Source of the DNA: an uncultured Arsenicibacter sp.
Lineage (GTDB): Bacteria; Bacteroidota; Bacteroidia; Cytophagales; Spirosomataceae
Reading direction: 5' to 3'
Assembly: GCF_945952095.1 (NCBI RefSeq)
Contig: NZ_CAMFHL010000002.1
Location: forward strand, 28,107 to 92,106
Length of the DNA stretch: 64,000 nucleotides
Shown here: positions 50,925 to 59,546 of the stretch, in pieces
Layout: each line of letters opens with the position of its first letter
Position numbering within the stretch: position 1 is the first letter of the stretch
Made by a program: the position numbers and the translations under genes
Notes under the pieces: generated by a model
Told to the model about the DNA's origin: nothing
What the model saw: only the letters and a program-made list of their open reading frames with translations
Databases searched by the model: none

Positions 50925-53303
50925 ATGCGACTGCCGGTTTCACCAGTTATCCGCTGGGTTATTCTGATGTGTTTGGCAATACCTGCCCTGGCTACCCATC
51001 AGGTCGGCGGGCAGCTAGAAATGCAGGCGGTTGGGGATGTACCCGGACACTTTAAAGTTGTTGTTACGAATTATCTGGAAAACAATTCAAGCGGGAATGA
51101 AATTACAGGGGGGCGGGTTGGAATTTACCGGAAAAGAGATGATGTACAAATGCTGGTGTTTAATGTAAACATCATTGGTGGACGTACTCCTGTTGTTTAT
51201 ACTAATAGTTTATGTGCTAACCAACGATCAAAAGATATGATCGTTGCCGTTTATCAGGCAGAAATACAACTTGCTCCGAGTGAATATAATGATGAATTAG
51301 GTTATTATATGTCTTTTCAAACCCGGAACCGTAATAATGACATCAATAATATAATTGACCCAGGTAGAACTGGCTTTACATTCTATTTGGAGTTTCCGGC
51401 TTTGCAGCGTGCCGGGGGGTATTATAAAAATTCATCTCCTCACTTTCCGGCCATCAACGGAGAATATGTTTGTATCAACCAGCCATTCACATATGCATTT
51501 GGAGGGACTGATCCGGACGGGGATGAACTGCGTTATAGCATGATAACTCCGTTAAATCATAAAAGTACTAATGGTAATGGAAACAATAACGCGCTGTCGG
51601 CCGGTCCCTATCCGGATATAAATTGGGTATCCGGATATAGTGAAACAAATTCTATAACCGGGAATCCTACGTTAAATATAGACCCCCAAACCGGACAACT
51701 ATCAGTTACCGCTGACAAGCTCGGGTTATACGTGTTCGCAGTTAAAGTAGAAGAATACCGCAACGGGGTTAAAATAGGGGAGGTCCGGCGTGATTTTCAG
51801 TTTCTGGTCATCGACTGCCCGCCACCAATAAAACTGGATCCGGTTGCGAATATTGTCAGCCAGCCAACGTCGATGACTTCGACAACCATCTGTCAGGGAG
51901 CAACCATTAGTTTACAGACGAACACCAATTCTATGTGGGTGTATCAATGGCGGCGGGATGGTACGAACCTGGCCAATGCCACCTCAACCACGCTGACTGT
52001 CAAAGATTCCGGCAAATATACCGTGCTGGCTTCACTGAGTACAACCTGTGGTATGTCGGTCGAATCCAACGCGATTCTGCTGACGGTGATTGATGTCAGT
52101 CCGGCGATTAAGGGAAGCGGGCATTTGTGCGCAACCGATGGGTCGGTCAGCTTCTCCACGACCGCTATGGACAACATCCGGTTTCAGTGGTATTACAATT
52201 ATAACCAGATGCCGGGGCAGACGCAGGATTCGGTGCGGGTAAGCCAGCCGGGTGTGTATTTTGTGCAGGGAACTGATACAAAATACGGGTGTGTGGGGAA
52301 CAGCCAATCGCTCACTATTACGCGGTCGGCGGCCGTATCGGCTGCCATTAGCTCACTGGCGGGTCATAACAAGCTCTGTCCCAATGACTCACTGGCACTT
52401 GGGGCCGGCGGTGGTGTCAGCTACATCTGGCAGAAAGATAACGGCGTTTTACCGGGTGTGACAGGTACCAGCTATACTACAAAGGTGATCGGTGTATTCA
52501 GTCTGACCGCGATTGATACCTATGGATGTACCGGCGTATCCCCTTCGTTTACCGTAGTTTCCGTGGCACCGGTTGTGGTAACCATGACGGCGGTGTCGGC
52601 GGTCTGCGGATCGGCTGCCGCTGCCTATTCGCTGAGCGGGAGTCCGTCCGGCGGCGTGTTTTCGGGGAGTGGGGTAACCGGCAGCCAGTTCAGCCCGGCA
52701 CTGGCTGGCGTGGGCGACCATGTGCTTACGTATGGCGTGCGGCCGGCGCCTGAATGTGCCCCGACGACGGCGACGCAGGTGGCCGTTGTATCGCCGGTGC
52801 CGACCATTCAGATGCCGGATACCATGACCACCTTCAAAGGCAATACCTTTACGCTGCAACCTGCCATGACCGGCAATCCGGACTGGTATAACTGGCAGCC
52901 GCCACTGTATTTGTCCGAAACCAGCGTCGCCGCCCCCACGGTTACGGATATTCAGAAAGATATTACCTATGCACTATGGGTGAAAAACCAGTATGGTTGC
53001 GAAGCCAAAGATTCCATTCTGATCATTGTAGTAGAACGGTTATGGGTGCCGGATGCTTTCACGCCCAATCGTGATGGTGTCAATGATGTCTGGGTACTGC
53101 ACGGGATTGAAGCCTTTCCGGATGCCGAAATCACGATATTTAACCGCTGGGGAGAGGTAATTTACTGGTCGCAGAAAGGCTATACGGAACCGTTTACCGG
53201 TATTTTCCAGGGCAACGAGCTGGCTACGGGGCCTTATCCGTACATTATCAAACCTGCGCCCCGGCATCCGGAACTACGCGGAACGGTTTCCATTCTCCGC
53301 TGA
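50925..53303 (+). CDS. Secreted Ig-like protein with gliding motility-associated C-terminal (type IX secretion) domain
   Basis: 792 residues. Signal peptide (WVILMCLAIPALATHQ). An N-terminal domain of about 300 residues contains FAFGGTDPDGDELRY. Several Ig-like repeats follow with the SGKYTVLAS, PGVYFVQGTD and IGVFSLTAID pattern. The C-terminal type B sorting domain starts LWVPDAFTPNRDGVNDVW, with IFNRWGEVIYWS. Exported by type IX secretion and probably surface-attached or adhesive. The first 700 bp of the gene are clearly more AT-rich than the rest, which suggests the N-terminal domain has a different history. Confidence 0.9.
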   Translation: MRLPVSPVIRWVILMCLAIPALATHQVGGQLEMQAVGDVPGHFKVVVTNYLENNSSGNEITGGRVGIYRKRDDVQMLVFNVNIIGGRTPVVYTNSLCANQRSKDMIVAVYQAEIQLAPSEYNDELGYYMSFQTRNRNNDINNIIDPGRTGFTFYLEFPALQRAGGYYKNSSPHFPAINGEYVCINQPFTYAFGGTDPDGDELRYSMITPLNHKSTNGNGNNNALSAGPYPDINWVSGYSETNSITGNPTLNIDPQTGQLSVTADKLGLYVFAVKVEEYRNGVKIGEVRRDFQFLVIDCPPPIKLDPVANIVSQPTSMTSTTICQGATISLQTNTNSMWVYQWRRDGTNLANATSTTLTVKDSGKYTVLASLSTTCGMSVESNAILLTVIDVSPAIKGSGHLCATDGSVSFSTTAMDNIRFQWYYNYNQMPGQTQDSVRVSQPGVYFVQGTDTKYGCVGNSQSLTITRSAAVSAAISSLAGHNKLCPNDSLALGAGGGVSYIWQKDNGVLPGVTGTSYTTKVIGVFSLTAIDTYGCTGVSPSFTVVSVAPVVVTMTAVSAVCGSAAAAYSLSGSPSGGVFSGSGVTGSQFSPALAGVGDHVLTYGVRPAPECAPTTATQVAVVSPVPTIQMPDTMTTFKGNTFTLQPAMTGNPDWYNWQPPLYLSETSVAAPTVTDIQKDITYALWVKNQYGCEAKDSILIIVVERLWVPDAFTPNRDGVNDVWVLHGIEAFPDAEITIFNRWGEVIYWSQKGYTEPFTGIFQGNELATGPYPYIIKPAPRHPELRGTVSILR

Positions 53304-53391
53304 CGGCCGGTTGCAAAACAGAGGGTTGTTCGCTAATTTGCCTGGATTGGCCGCATGGCCCGTCAACAACCTGCATTAGCTGATTACCCTC

Positions 53392-55998
53392 ATGAAAAAC
53401 AGCGCGCTCTCTGTTAGCCTGATACTTGCGCTTTTAACCGGCCCCGCAACCCTTCCGGGTGTTTCACGGCCCCGTCCTAAACCAAAAGCCAGACCTGTGC
53501 GGCCAATCCTCGAAATCGGTGTGTCAAGTGCATTGGCCATGCATCGCAAAGAAACGATTACAGACCTCGGGTATACCTTAACGTTTGCCATTCCGGAAGC
53601 GAAAACTGCCCCGATTCCGGCCTCCGAAACGATTTCATTCGACTGGAAAAAAACGGATGTCCCGCTTCAGATCGATTTTAAGGAGCAGCGGCAGGCCATT
53701 CAGCGGGTGGTCGTAAATGGCGTTGATATTCCGGTAGTCTTTGATAAAGAGCATATTATCGTTGCGCCGGCACAACTGAAAGCCGGTAAGAATCAGATTG
53801 CCATTCAGTTTACAGCGGGTAATCTGTCACTGAACCGGAACGACGATTTTCTGTATACCTTGCTGGTGCCCGACCGTGCCAGAACTGTTTTTCCCTGTTT
53901 TGATCAGCCAAACCTGAAAGCCACCTTTCAGCTGACAATGACTGTACCGCAGGCCTGGAAGGCGATGACCAATGCCCCGCTGCTGGATTCGGCGGTAGCT
54001 GCCGGTAAAACAACCTACCGGTTTGCGCCGACGGCCCGCATCAGCACGTATCTGTTTTCGTTTGTTGCCGGTAAGTTTAATGCGGTTGAGCAAAAGCCGG
54101 CCGGTTGGCCGATGCGGTTTTTTCACCGCGAGACCGATACCACAAAAATCCGGCTGAGTATGGAGCCGGTGTTCGGCATACATGCTGACGCGCTGACGTT
54201 TCTGGAAGACTATACGCAGCTTAAGTATCCGTTTGACAAGTTTGATTTTGCGGCCATTCCTGATTTTCAGTATGGTGGCATGGAACACGTCGGCGCCATT
54301 CAGTACCGGTCATCGAGCCTGTTTCTCGACAACGGGGCTACCCGCGATCAGAAGCTGAGCCGTGCAACCCTGATTGCGCACGAAACGGCCCATATGTGGT
54401 TCGGTGATCTGGTAACGATGCAGTGGTTTAACGATGTCTGGATGAAAGAGGTGTTTGCCAACTTCATCGCCGATAAAATTACGCAGGTCAGTATGCCGGG
54501 CGGCAATTATGATCTGGAGTTTCTGCTGGCCCATTTTCCGGCGGCCTATGATGTTGACCGGACCAAAGGAGCAAACCCGATAGAACAGCCGCTGGCCAAT
54601 CTGCAGGAAGCCGGTACGCTCTACGGCGGGATTATCTACCACAAAGCCCCGATTATGATGCGGCAACTGGAGCGGTTGATGGGGAAGGATGCCCTGCGGG
54701 ACGGTTTGCGGGAGTACCTCAAAAAATACGCCTTTGGCAATGCTACCTGGCCTGATCTGATTGCGATCCTGGATGCCCGGACACCGGTCGATCTACAGAA
54801 GTGGAACCGCGTCTGGGTTAACGAGACGGGCCGTCCGCAGTTCGGTTACCAGTTACTGTCGGCCGGCGGTAAGATTACCCGCCTGTCGGTCAGCCAGCGG
54901 GGCGAAGACGGACAGACCCGTACCTGGCCACAGTTTTTTGAGGTAGCACTCGTGTATCCTGATCATGTTGAGGAATTAACGGTCGATATGAAGCAGGCGG
55001 GATCTGTATTGACCGAGGCAACCGGCAAACCGACACCGTTGTTTGTCTTGTTTAACTCCTCGGGGCAGGGCTATGGGTTGTTTCCGGTCGATACCCGGAT
55101 GCTGTCCGGCATGAGCAGGCTGACCAATCCGGTGATGCGGGCAAGTGCCTACATTAACCTCTACGAAAACATGCTCAGCGGCAAATGGGTTAGTCCGGCA
55201 CAGATCGGCAAGCTCTATACCAGCTTGCTGGGCACGGAGAAGGAAGAACTGAACCTGCGGCTGCTGACTGGTCAGCTGTCGGATATTTTCTGGCGGTTTA
55301 CAAAACCCGAAGACCGCACCGCTCTGGCGGCCGAACTGGAAACGACCATCTGGAATGTGATGCAGCAGCAGCCGGATGCGAATAAGAAAAAACTCCTGTT
55401 CCGCTGCTATCAGAGTATCGCCTCCGGTACCGAAGCTAAAGACCGGTTATATGCGATCTGGAAAGACCAGAAAGCACCGAACGGCGTCAAACTGACCGAA
55501 GACGATTACACTAGCCTGGCGCTTGCACTGGCCGTACGGGATTATCCGGCCGAAGGTATTCTGACCCAACAGCTCAGCCGTATTCAAAACACGGATCGCC
55601 GCAAGCGGCTACAGTTTATGATGCCCGCCCTGTCGGCAAAGGCCGGGGAGCGGGATGCTTTTTTCGCCTCGCTGAAAGACCCTGCTAATCGTGAGCGGGA
55701 GGCGTGGGTAACGGGAGCACTGGGCTACCTGCACCACCCGCTACGGGCCGGTACATCCGCTACATATGTGCAGGAAAGCCTGGAACTGCTGGAAGAAATT
55801 CAGCGGACAGGTGATATCTTTTTCCCGGAATCGTGGATGCGGGCAACGCTGGGCAGTTATCAGTCGCCGGCAGTGGCTAATACTGTGAAAACCTTTCTGG
55901 CAAAGCGTCCGCAGTATAATCCACGCCTGAAAGCTAAAGTGTTACAGGCCGCTGACGGCGTATTCCGGTCAGCACACCTGCTTTATCCGAAGTCTTAG
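53392..55998 (+). CDS. M1 family aminopeptidase
   Basis: 868 residues with a signal peptide and a basic Pro/Arg-rich start of the mature protein. Exopeptidase motif GGMEHVG (GAMEN-like). Zinc site HETAH at 330-334 with the third ligand Glu353, and a later Tyr in GGIIYHKAP as transition-state stabiliser. It removes N-terminal residues from peptides in the periplasm. Its stop overlaps the tail of the convergent bestrophin gene by 4 bp. Confidence 0.93.
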   Translation: MKNSALSVSLILALLTGPATLPGVSRPRPKPKARPVRPILEIGVSSALAMHRKETITDLGYTLTFAIPEAKTAPIPASETISFDWKKTDVPLQIDFKEQRQAIQRVVVNGVDIPVVFDKEHIIVAPAQLKAGKNQIAIQFTAGNLSLNRNDDFLYTLLVPDRARTVFPCFDQPNLKATFQLTMTVPQAWKAMTNAPLLDSAVAAGKTTYRFAPTARISTYLFSFVAGKFNAVEQKPAGWPMRFFHRETDTTKIRLSMEPVFGIHADALTFLEDYTQLKYPFDKFDFAAIPDFQYGGMEHVGAIQYRSSSLFLDNGATRDQKLSRATLIAHETAHMWFGDLVTMQWFNDVWMKEVFANFIADKITQVSMPGGNYDLEFLLAHFPAAYDVDRTKGANPIEQPLANLQEAGTLYGGIIYHKAPIMMRQLERLMGKDALRDGLREYLKKYAFGNATWPDLIAILDARTPVDLQKWNRVWVNETGRPQFGYQLLSAGGKITRLSVSQRGEDGQTRTWPQFFEVALVYPDHVEELTVDMKQAGSVLTEATGKPTPLFVLFNSSGQGYGLFPVDTRMLSGMSRLTNPVMRASAYINLYENMLSGKWVSPAQIGKLYTSLLGTEKEELNLRLLTGQLSDIFWRFTKPEDRTALAAELETTIWNVMQQQPDANKKKLLFRCYQSIASGTEAKDRLYAIWKDQKAPNGVKLTEDDYTSLALALAVRDYPAEGILTQQLSRIQNTDRRKRLQFMMPALSAKAGERDAFFASLKDPANREREAWVTGALGYLHHPLRAGTSATYVQESLELLEEIQRTGDIFFPESWMRATLGSYQSPAVANTVKTFLAKRPQYNPRLKAKVLQAADGVFRSAHLLYPKS

Positions 55999-56888
55999 GC
56001 CCTTGATTCCGGGAAGGCCTGCCCAACCGTAGCGTGTATCCCGGCGCTGATATCGTCGAGCGGTAAGTCATTCGAATCGGTGCCGAAGGGGTCTTCAATC
56101 TCTTCGGCAATAACTTCCAGACTGGCCAGTACGTAAAAAATAAAGATGACAAACGGAATAACCAGATAGTGCAGGCTGAACACATACCCCAGCGGCAGGG
56201 TGATGCAGTAAAAAATGATGAATTTTTTCAGGAAAGCGCTATACGAATAAGGAATCGGCGTTTTACGGATACGCTCACAGGCGCCGCATACATCCATCAG
56301 ACTTTGCAGCTCAGGATTAAGAAACAGCAGGTGCTCCGGCAGCAGGATACCCCGCCGCTGGAGATCAACGGTCTGAGCCATAATGGCGCCGGCAATCTGA
56401 TTCGGGATATGGTCATGCTGACGAAGATCATATAGTTTAAATAAGTTGGTCTCCGTAAATTCAGCCGCCAGAAAATAGCTTCGTAAATGATTCTTCAGCG
56501 CAAAGGCAAAATTAGGAATCATGAACCGATAGAAATTCCGTTCATTGACATGTTTTTCCGGTATAAGCGTGTTGATTTTCAGCGCGAGATTCCTGCTGTT
56601 GTTAACGAGTGAGCCCCAAAGCCGGCGGCCTTCCCACCAGCGGTCATAGGCAGTATTGGTCCGGAACACGAGTAACATCGAGATCACAAAGCCAAGCAGC
56701 GAGTGCATCAGTGAGATATTCCGAAGATCGGAGGTATCCCTGAGCTCCCATATATCAATAATCAGGTAAGAGATGCCGAGTGAGTAAATGCCCATCACGA
56801 ACATATAGGGCATTAGTTTACGAACGGTATCCGCTTTCGGAAAATTGATGAAAAAGCGAAGCCATTCTTTTGAATCGTAGTTAACCAT
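55995..56888 (-). CDS. Bestrophin family ion channel
   Basis: 297 residues with four hydrophobic segments (two near 25-75, two near 220-265). The bestrophin signature is IRKTPIPYSYS and the acidic EEIEDPFGTDSNDLPLDDI tail motif, which in animal members binds Ca2+. Bacterial homologues (KpBest) are pentameric sodium or anion channels. Convergent with the M1 aminopeptidase. Confidence 0.92.
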   Translation of the reverse strand: MVNYDSKEWLRFFINFPKADTVRKLMPYMFVMGIYSLGISYLIIDIWELRDTSDLRNISLMHSLLGFVISMLLVFRTNTAYDRWWEGRRLWGSLVNNSRNLALKINTLIPEKHVNERNFYRFMIPNFAFALKNHLRSYFLAAEFTETNLFKLYDLRQHDHIPNQIAGAIMAQTVDLQRRGILLPEHLLFLNPELQSLMDVCGACERIRKTPIPYSYSAFLKKFIIFYCITLPLGYVFSLHYLVIPFVIFIFYVLASLEVIAEEIEDPFGTDSNDLPLDDISAGIHATVGQAFPESRA

Positions 56889-57147
56889 CAGCGTTGATCA
56901 GCGTTTAGAACCCAAAAATACAGCTGCGCTCAAAAAAGTTATTAAGATTAGATCAAAAGTCAATCTATAATAGCGAAAAGCATATAAAGAATAGTATATT
57001 TGAAGGCTATTGGTATATGATCACATAGCAGAAATATGTAATGCCGATCCTAGTATAATATGCTTTATTTGTCTGATGATGAGGTGTTTGTGTGAGATCG
57101 GGTGCTTATCGATTCAGTAAGCATGAAGTGCCAAAAAAAGCAGAAAG

Positions 57148-57600
57148 ATGAATGAACTGAAACAGTCAACCGATTCAGCAAAGGCGCATGCTGCCTTAGG
57201 ATCTGTTGATTCTTTAGCGTTATATAATCGCTTCGGGGCAATCGCTTATGGAATGATTCTGCAGATTGTGCCGCAGGAAGCCCTTGCCCAGCAGATTCTG
57301 GTAGATGTATTCTCGTCTGCGGAGCTGAAACACTGCTACACTAAAACGGGGAGTGCCCTTGCGTGTATCATAAAAATAACGCGGGAAAAGGCATTCGGCG
57401 CGAAGCAAATACTGGAAAAAGATGTGACGAATGGGTCAGGTAGCGTCTCAAAAAAAGAGGTGCTGACCCCTGAAGTATTATTTAATCTGTCGTATAAGCA
57501 AGGCGTACCGCTGGACACTATTGCCAGTCAGTATGGTATCGCCAAGCCTGACATTTTGAAGGCAATCCGGGAGTATGTAAAATCTTTTCGTAAACTGTAA
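57148..57600 (+). CDS. Degenerate ECF sigma factor-like protein
   Basis: 150 residues. ALYNRFGAIAYGMILQIVPQEALAQQILVDVF (about 25-55) resembles sigma region 2 of ECF factors (LYDRYAPALYG ... AEDVLQEVF). The C-terminus LFNLSYKQGVPLDTIASQYGIAKPDILKAIREYVKSFRKL resembles region 4. The region 2.4 tryptophan/basic residues and the usual DxxQ motif are missing. The following gene is anti-sigma-like, which supports the assignment. It may be non-functional or a specialised interaction partner. Confidence 0.55.
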   Translation: MNELKQSTDSAKAHAALGSVDSLALYNRFGAIAYGMILQIVPQEALAQQILVDVFSSAELKHCYTKTGSALACIIKITREKAFGAKQILEKDVTNGSGSVSKKEVLTPEVLFNLSYKQGVPLDTIASQYGIAKPDILKAIREYVKSFRKL

Positions 57601-57614
57601 CTTATCTTAACAAC

Positions 57615-58034
57615 GTGAATACCCGGGAATATATAAATAGTGGCATTCTGGAAGCCTATTTACTTGGAGTGATTTCGGAGGAAGAGGAGCGGGAAGTACA
57701 GGAGATGGCGTTTGCGTATCCGGAAATTAAGGAATCGCTGCTGCATCTGGAAGAAGAGATTGAGGTGCTTTGCCTGGAAAGTGCTGTCCCGCCACCTGCC
57801 CGGACATGGACAGAAATTCAGGCGCGGATTAGCCCGACTGAAATCCAGAAGCATCAGCCCTATAAAGACCCGTTTTCAGAACAGGGCGCCAGAACACAGG
57901 AACCGCCAAAACCGGAGTATCTGGAGGTTGAGTTCAATGACACCCATTTACGGGTTCATAAATTATGGCGGCCCGCGTTTATCGCCGTCTTTATTCTGGG
58001 TAAAATCTTTCTGGCCTGTTTTCTATACTATTAA
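57615..58034 (+). CDS. Truncated anti-sigma factor-like membrane protein
   Basis: 139 residues from a GTG start 14 bp after the sigma-like gene. INSGILEAYLLGVISEEEEREVQEMAFAYPEIKESL is the anti-sigma (RskA-type) N-terminal domain. One TM helix lies at the very C-terminus (about 118-137). The extracytoplasmic domain found in full RskA proteins is missing, so no outside sensor is present. Confidence 0.65.
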   Translation: MNTREYINSGILEAYLLGVISEEEEREVQEMAFAYPEIKESLLHLEEEIEVLCLESAVPPPARTWTEIQARISPTEIQKHQPYKDPFSEQGARTQEPPKPEYLEVEFNDTHLRVHKLWRPAFIAVFILGKIFLACFLYY

Positions 58035-58111
58035 TTTAAATCAAAACCTCTGGATCAGGTAGTTGAACGCTTGAAGGCTGAAACTAAAGAAGTCAGAGGG
58101 CGGTAAAGCGC

Positions 58112-58867
58112 TCACACGTTATAGATATTGACGCCTGCCTGCCGGTATAATGCCAGCAAGGCAGGCGTTATTTTTTGGTCAGTTAGGATTGAATCAAACT
58201 GCGATAAAGGGGCAAACCGGAAGTACTTGTCTTTTTCCAGTTTACTGGAATCACACAGCAGTATAGCCCGCCGGGCATTGGCTGCCATCGCCACTGTCAT
58301 TTCAGCTTCTGTTTCGCTGTTGGCACTCAGCCCGTTGGCCAGCGAAATCCCGTCAACGCCCAGCAATGCCAGATCTGCCTTGTAGCGGTGGATGTGCTCC
58401 ACTGCCATCAGTCCGTGGGCGGCCTGCCGCTTGCTGTCAATTTCACCCCCGGCCATATTGATGGTTACGTCGCAGTCAAGTAGGGCATTAACAACCGGTA
58501 GCGAATTGGTAACAACCCGTATTGACAGGTGCCTGATCAGCGGGCATAGCAGAAACGTTGTACTGCCGCAGTCCATAAAAATAGTATCCCCTTCGTTGAT
58601 CTCCCGCAGAGCCAGCTGGCAGATGTACTCTTTCTGCGCCTGATTAACAGCGGCTTTATTAATAAACGAAACCGGATCTTTTGCAAGCCCGGGCCGTACG
58701 GCGCCCCCGTGTGTACGGACTAACAATCCTTTTTCAGCCAGTAGCGCTAAGTCCCGCCGTACCGTAATCTCTGACGTATGCAGCAGTCCGGCCAGCTCTT
58801 TAACGTCAGCACTGTCCTTTTGCTCAAGTGTTTGCAGAATTATCTGCTTGCGCATTTGAAAATTCAT
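58112..58867 (-). CDS. DeoR family transcriptional regulator
   Basis: 251 residues from the ATG at 58867. N-terminal winged HTH (VKELAGLLHTSEITVRRDLALLAEKGLLVRTHGGAV) and a C-terminal sugar-phosphate sensor domain with IFMDCGSTT and NSLPVVNALL. Family members repress sugar catabolism genes and respond to phosphosugars. It is divergent from nudK over a 54-bp region with repeated operator-like words, so autoregulation and control of nudK are likely. Confidence 0.92.
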   Translation of the reverse strand: MNFQMRKQIILQTLEQKDSADVKELAGLLHTSEITVRRDLALLAEKGLLVRTHGGAVRPGLAKDPVSFINKAAVNQAQKEYICQLALREINEGDTIFMDCGSTTFLLCPLIRHLSIRVVTNSLPVVNALLDCDVTINMAGGEIDSKRQAAHGLMAVEHIHRYKADLALLGVDGISLANGLSANSETEAEMTVAMAANARRAILLCDSSKLEKDKYFRFAPLSQFDSILTDQKITPALLALYRQAGVNIYNV

Positions 58868-58881
58868 AGATATGCCTTTTA

Positions 58882-58921
58882 TTTGTTCAAAAATAATCAA
58901 AAACGATCAAATACGAACAAA
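58882..58921. promoter_or_regulatory. Operator-like repeats between deoR-type gene and nudK
   Basis: Outer dyad TTTGTTC (58882-58888) and GAACAAA (58915-58921). Inside, ATCAAAAACG and ATCAAATACG recur with a 10-bp period, one helical turn. This fits cooperative binding by the adjacent DeoR protein. Confidence 0.55.
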
Positions 58922-59503
58922 ATGAACAGCCGAATCCGAATATCGGAAGAAAAAGTACTGTCAGATAACTGGTATGTCCTCAAAAAAATCACGTTTGACT
59001 ATCAGCGTAAAAACGGAAGCTGGGAAACCCAGTCACGGGAAGCATATGACCGGGGCAACGGGGCAACGATTCTGTTGTACAATCGTGAACAGGAGACTGT
59101 AATTCTGACCCGGCAGTTTCGCTTACCGACCTATGTCAACGGTAATGCCACGGGTATGCTGATTGAAGCCTGTGCCGGTCTGCTTGATAATGATCAGCCG
59201 GATGTGGCGATTCGCCGCGAAGTGGAAGAAGAAACAGGGTATCGCCTGCATGCGGTAACGAAAGCGTTTGAGGCTTATATGAGCCCCGGCTCCGTAACGG
59301 AAAAGCTGTTTTTTTATGTCGCTGAGTACAGCAGCAATAGCCGTGTCGCCGATGGAGGTGGAGTGGAAGAAGAGGAAATTGATGTGCTGGAGCTGCCGTT
59401 CCGTGAAGCGGTCCGGATGGCAAGTGCCGGTGAGATTATGGATGGAAAGACCCTGCTGCTGATTCAGCATCTGCAGCTGAAAGGCATACTGCCGGTGAAT
59501 TAA
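58922..59503 (+). CDS. nudK: NUDIX hydrolase, GDP-mannose pyrophosphatase-like
   Basis: 193 residues from the ATG at 58922. ILTRQFRLPTYVNG and the Nudix box GLLDNDQPDVAIRREVEEETGY follow the NudK pattern; the first box Glu is Gln here, but the REVEEETG metal-binding core is intact. NudK hydrolyses GDP-mannose to GMP and mannose-1-phosphate. A sugar-responsive DeoR neighbour agrees with a sugar-nucleotide substrate; ADP-ribose remains possible. Confidence 0.85.
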   Translation: MNSRIRISEEKVLSDNWYVLKKITFDYQRKNGSWETQSREAYDRGNGATILLYNREQETVILTRQFRLPTYVNGNATGMLIEACAGLLDNDQPDVAIRREVEEETGYRLHAVTKAFEAYMSPGSVTEKLFFYVAEYSSNSRVADGGGVEEEEIDVLELPFREAVRMASAGEIMDGKTLLLIQHLQLKGILPVN

Positions 59504-59505
59504 GA

Positions 59506-59538
59506 ACCTTCCGGGAAGTTAAAAACTCCCCGGAAGGT
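59506..59538. terminator. Bidirectional terminator nudK / M16 peptidase
   Basis: ACCTTCCGGG (59506-59515) and CCCGGAAGGT (59529-59538) around AAGTTAAAAACTC, between convergent genes. Confidence 0.65.
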
Positions 59539-59546
59539 CGGGATAA

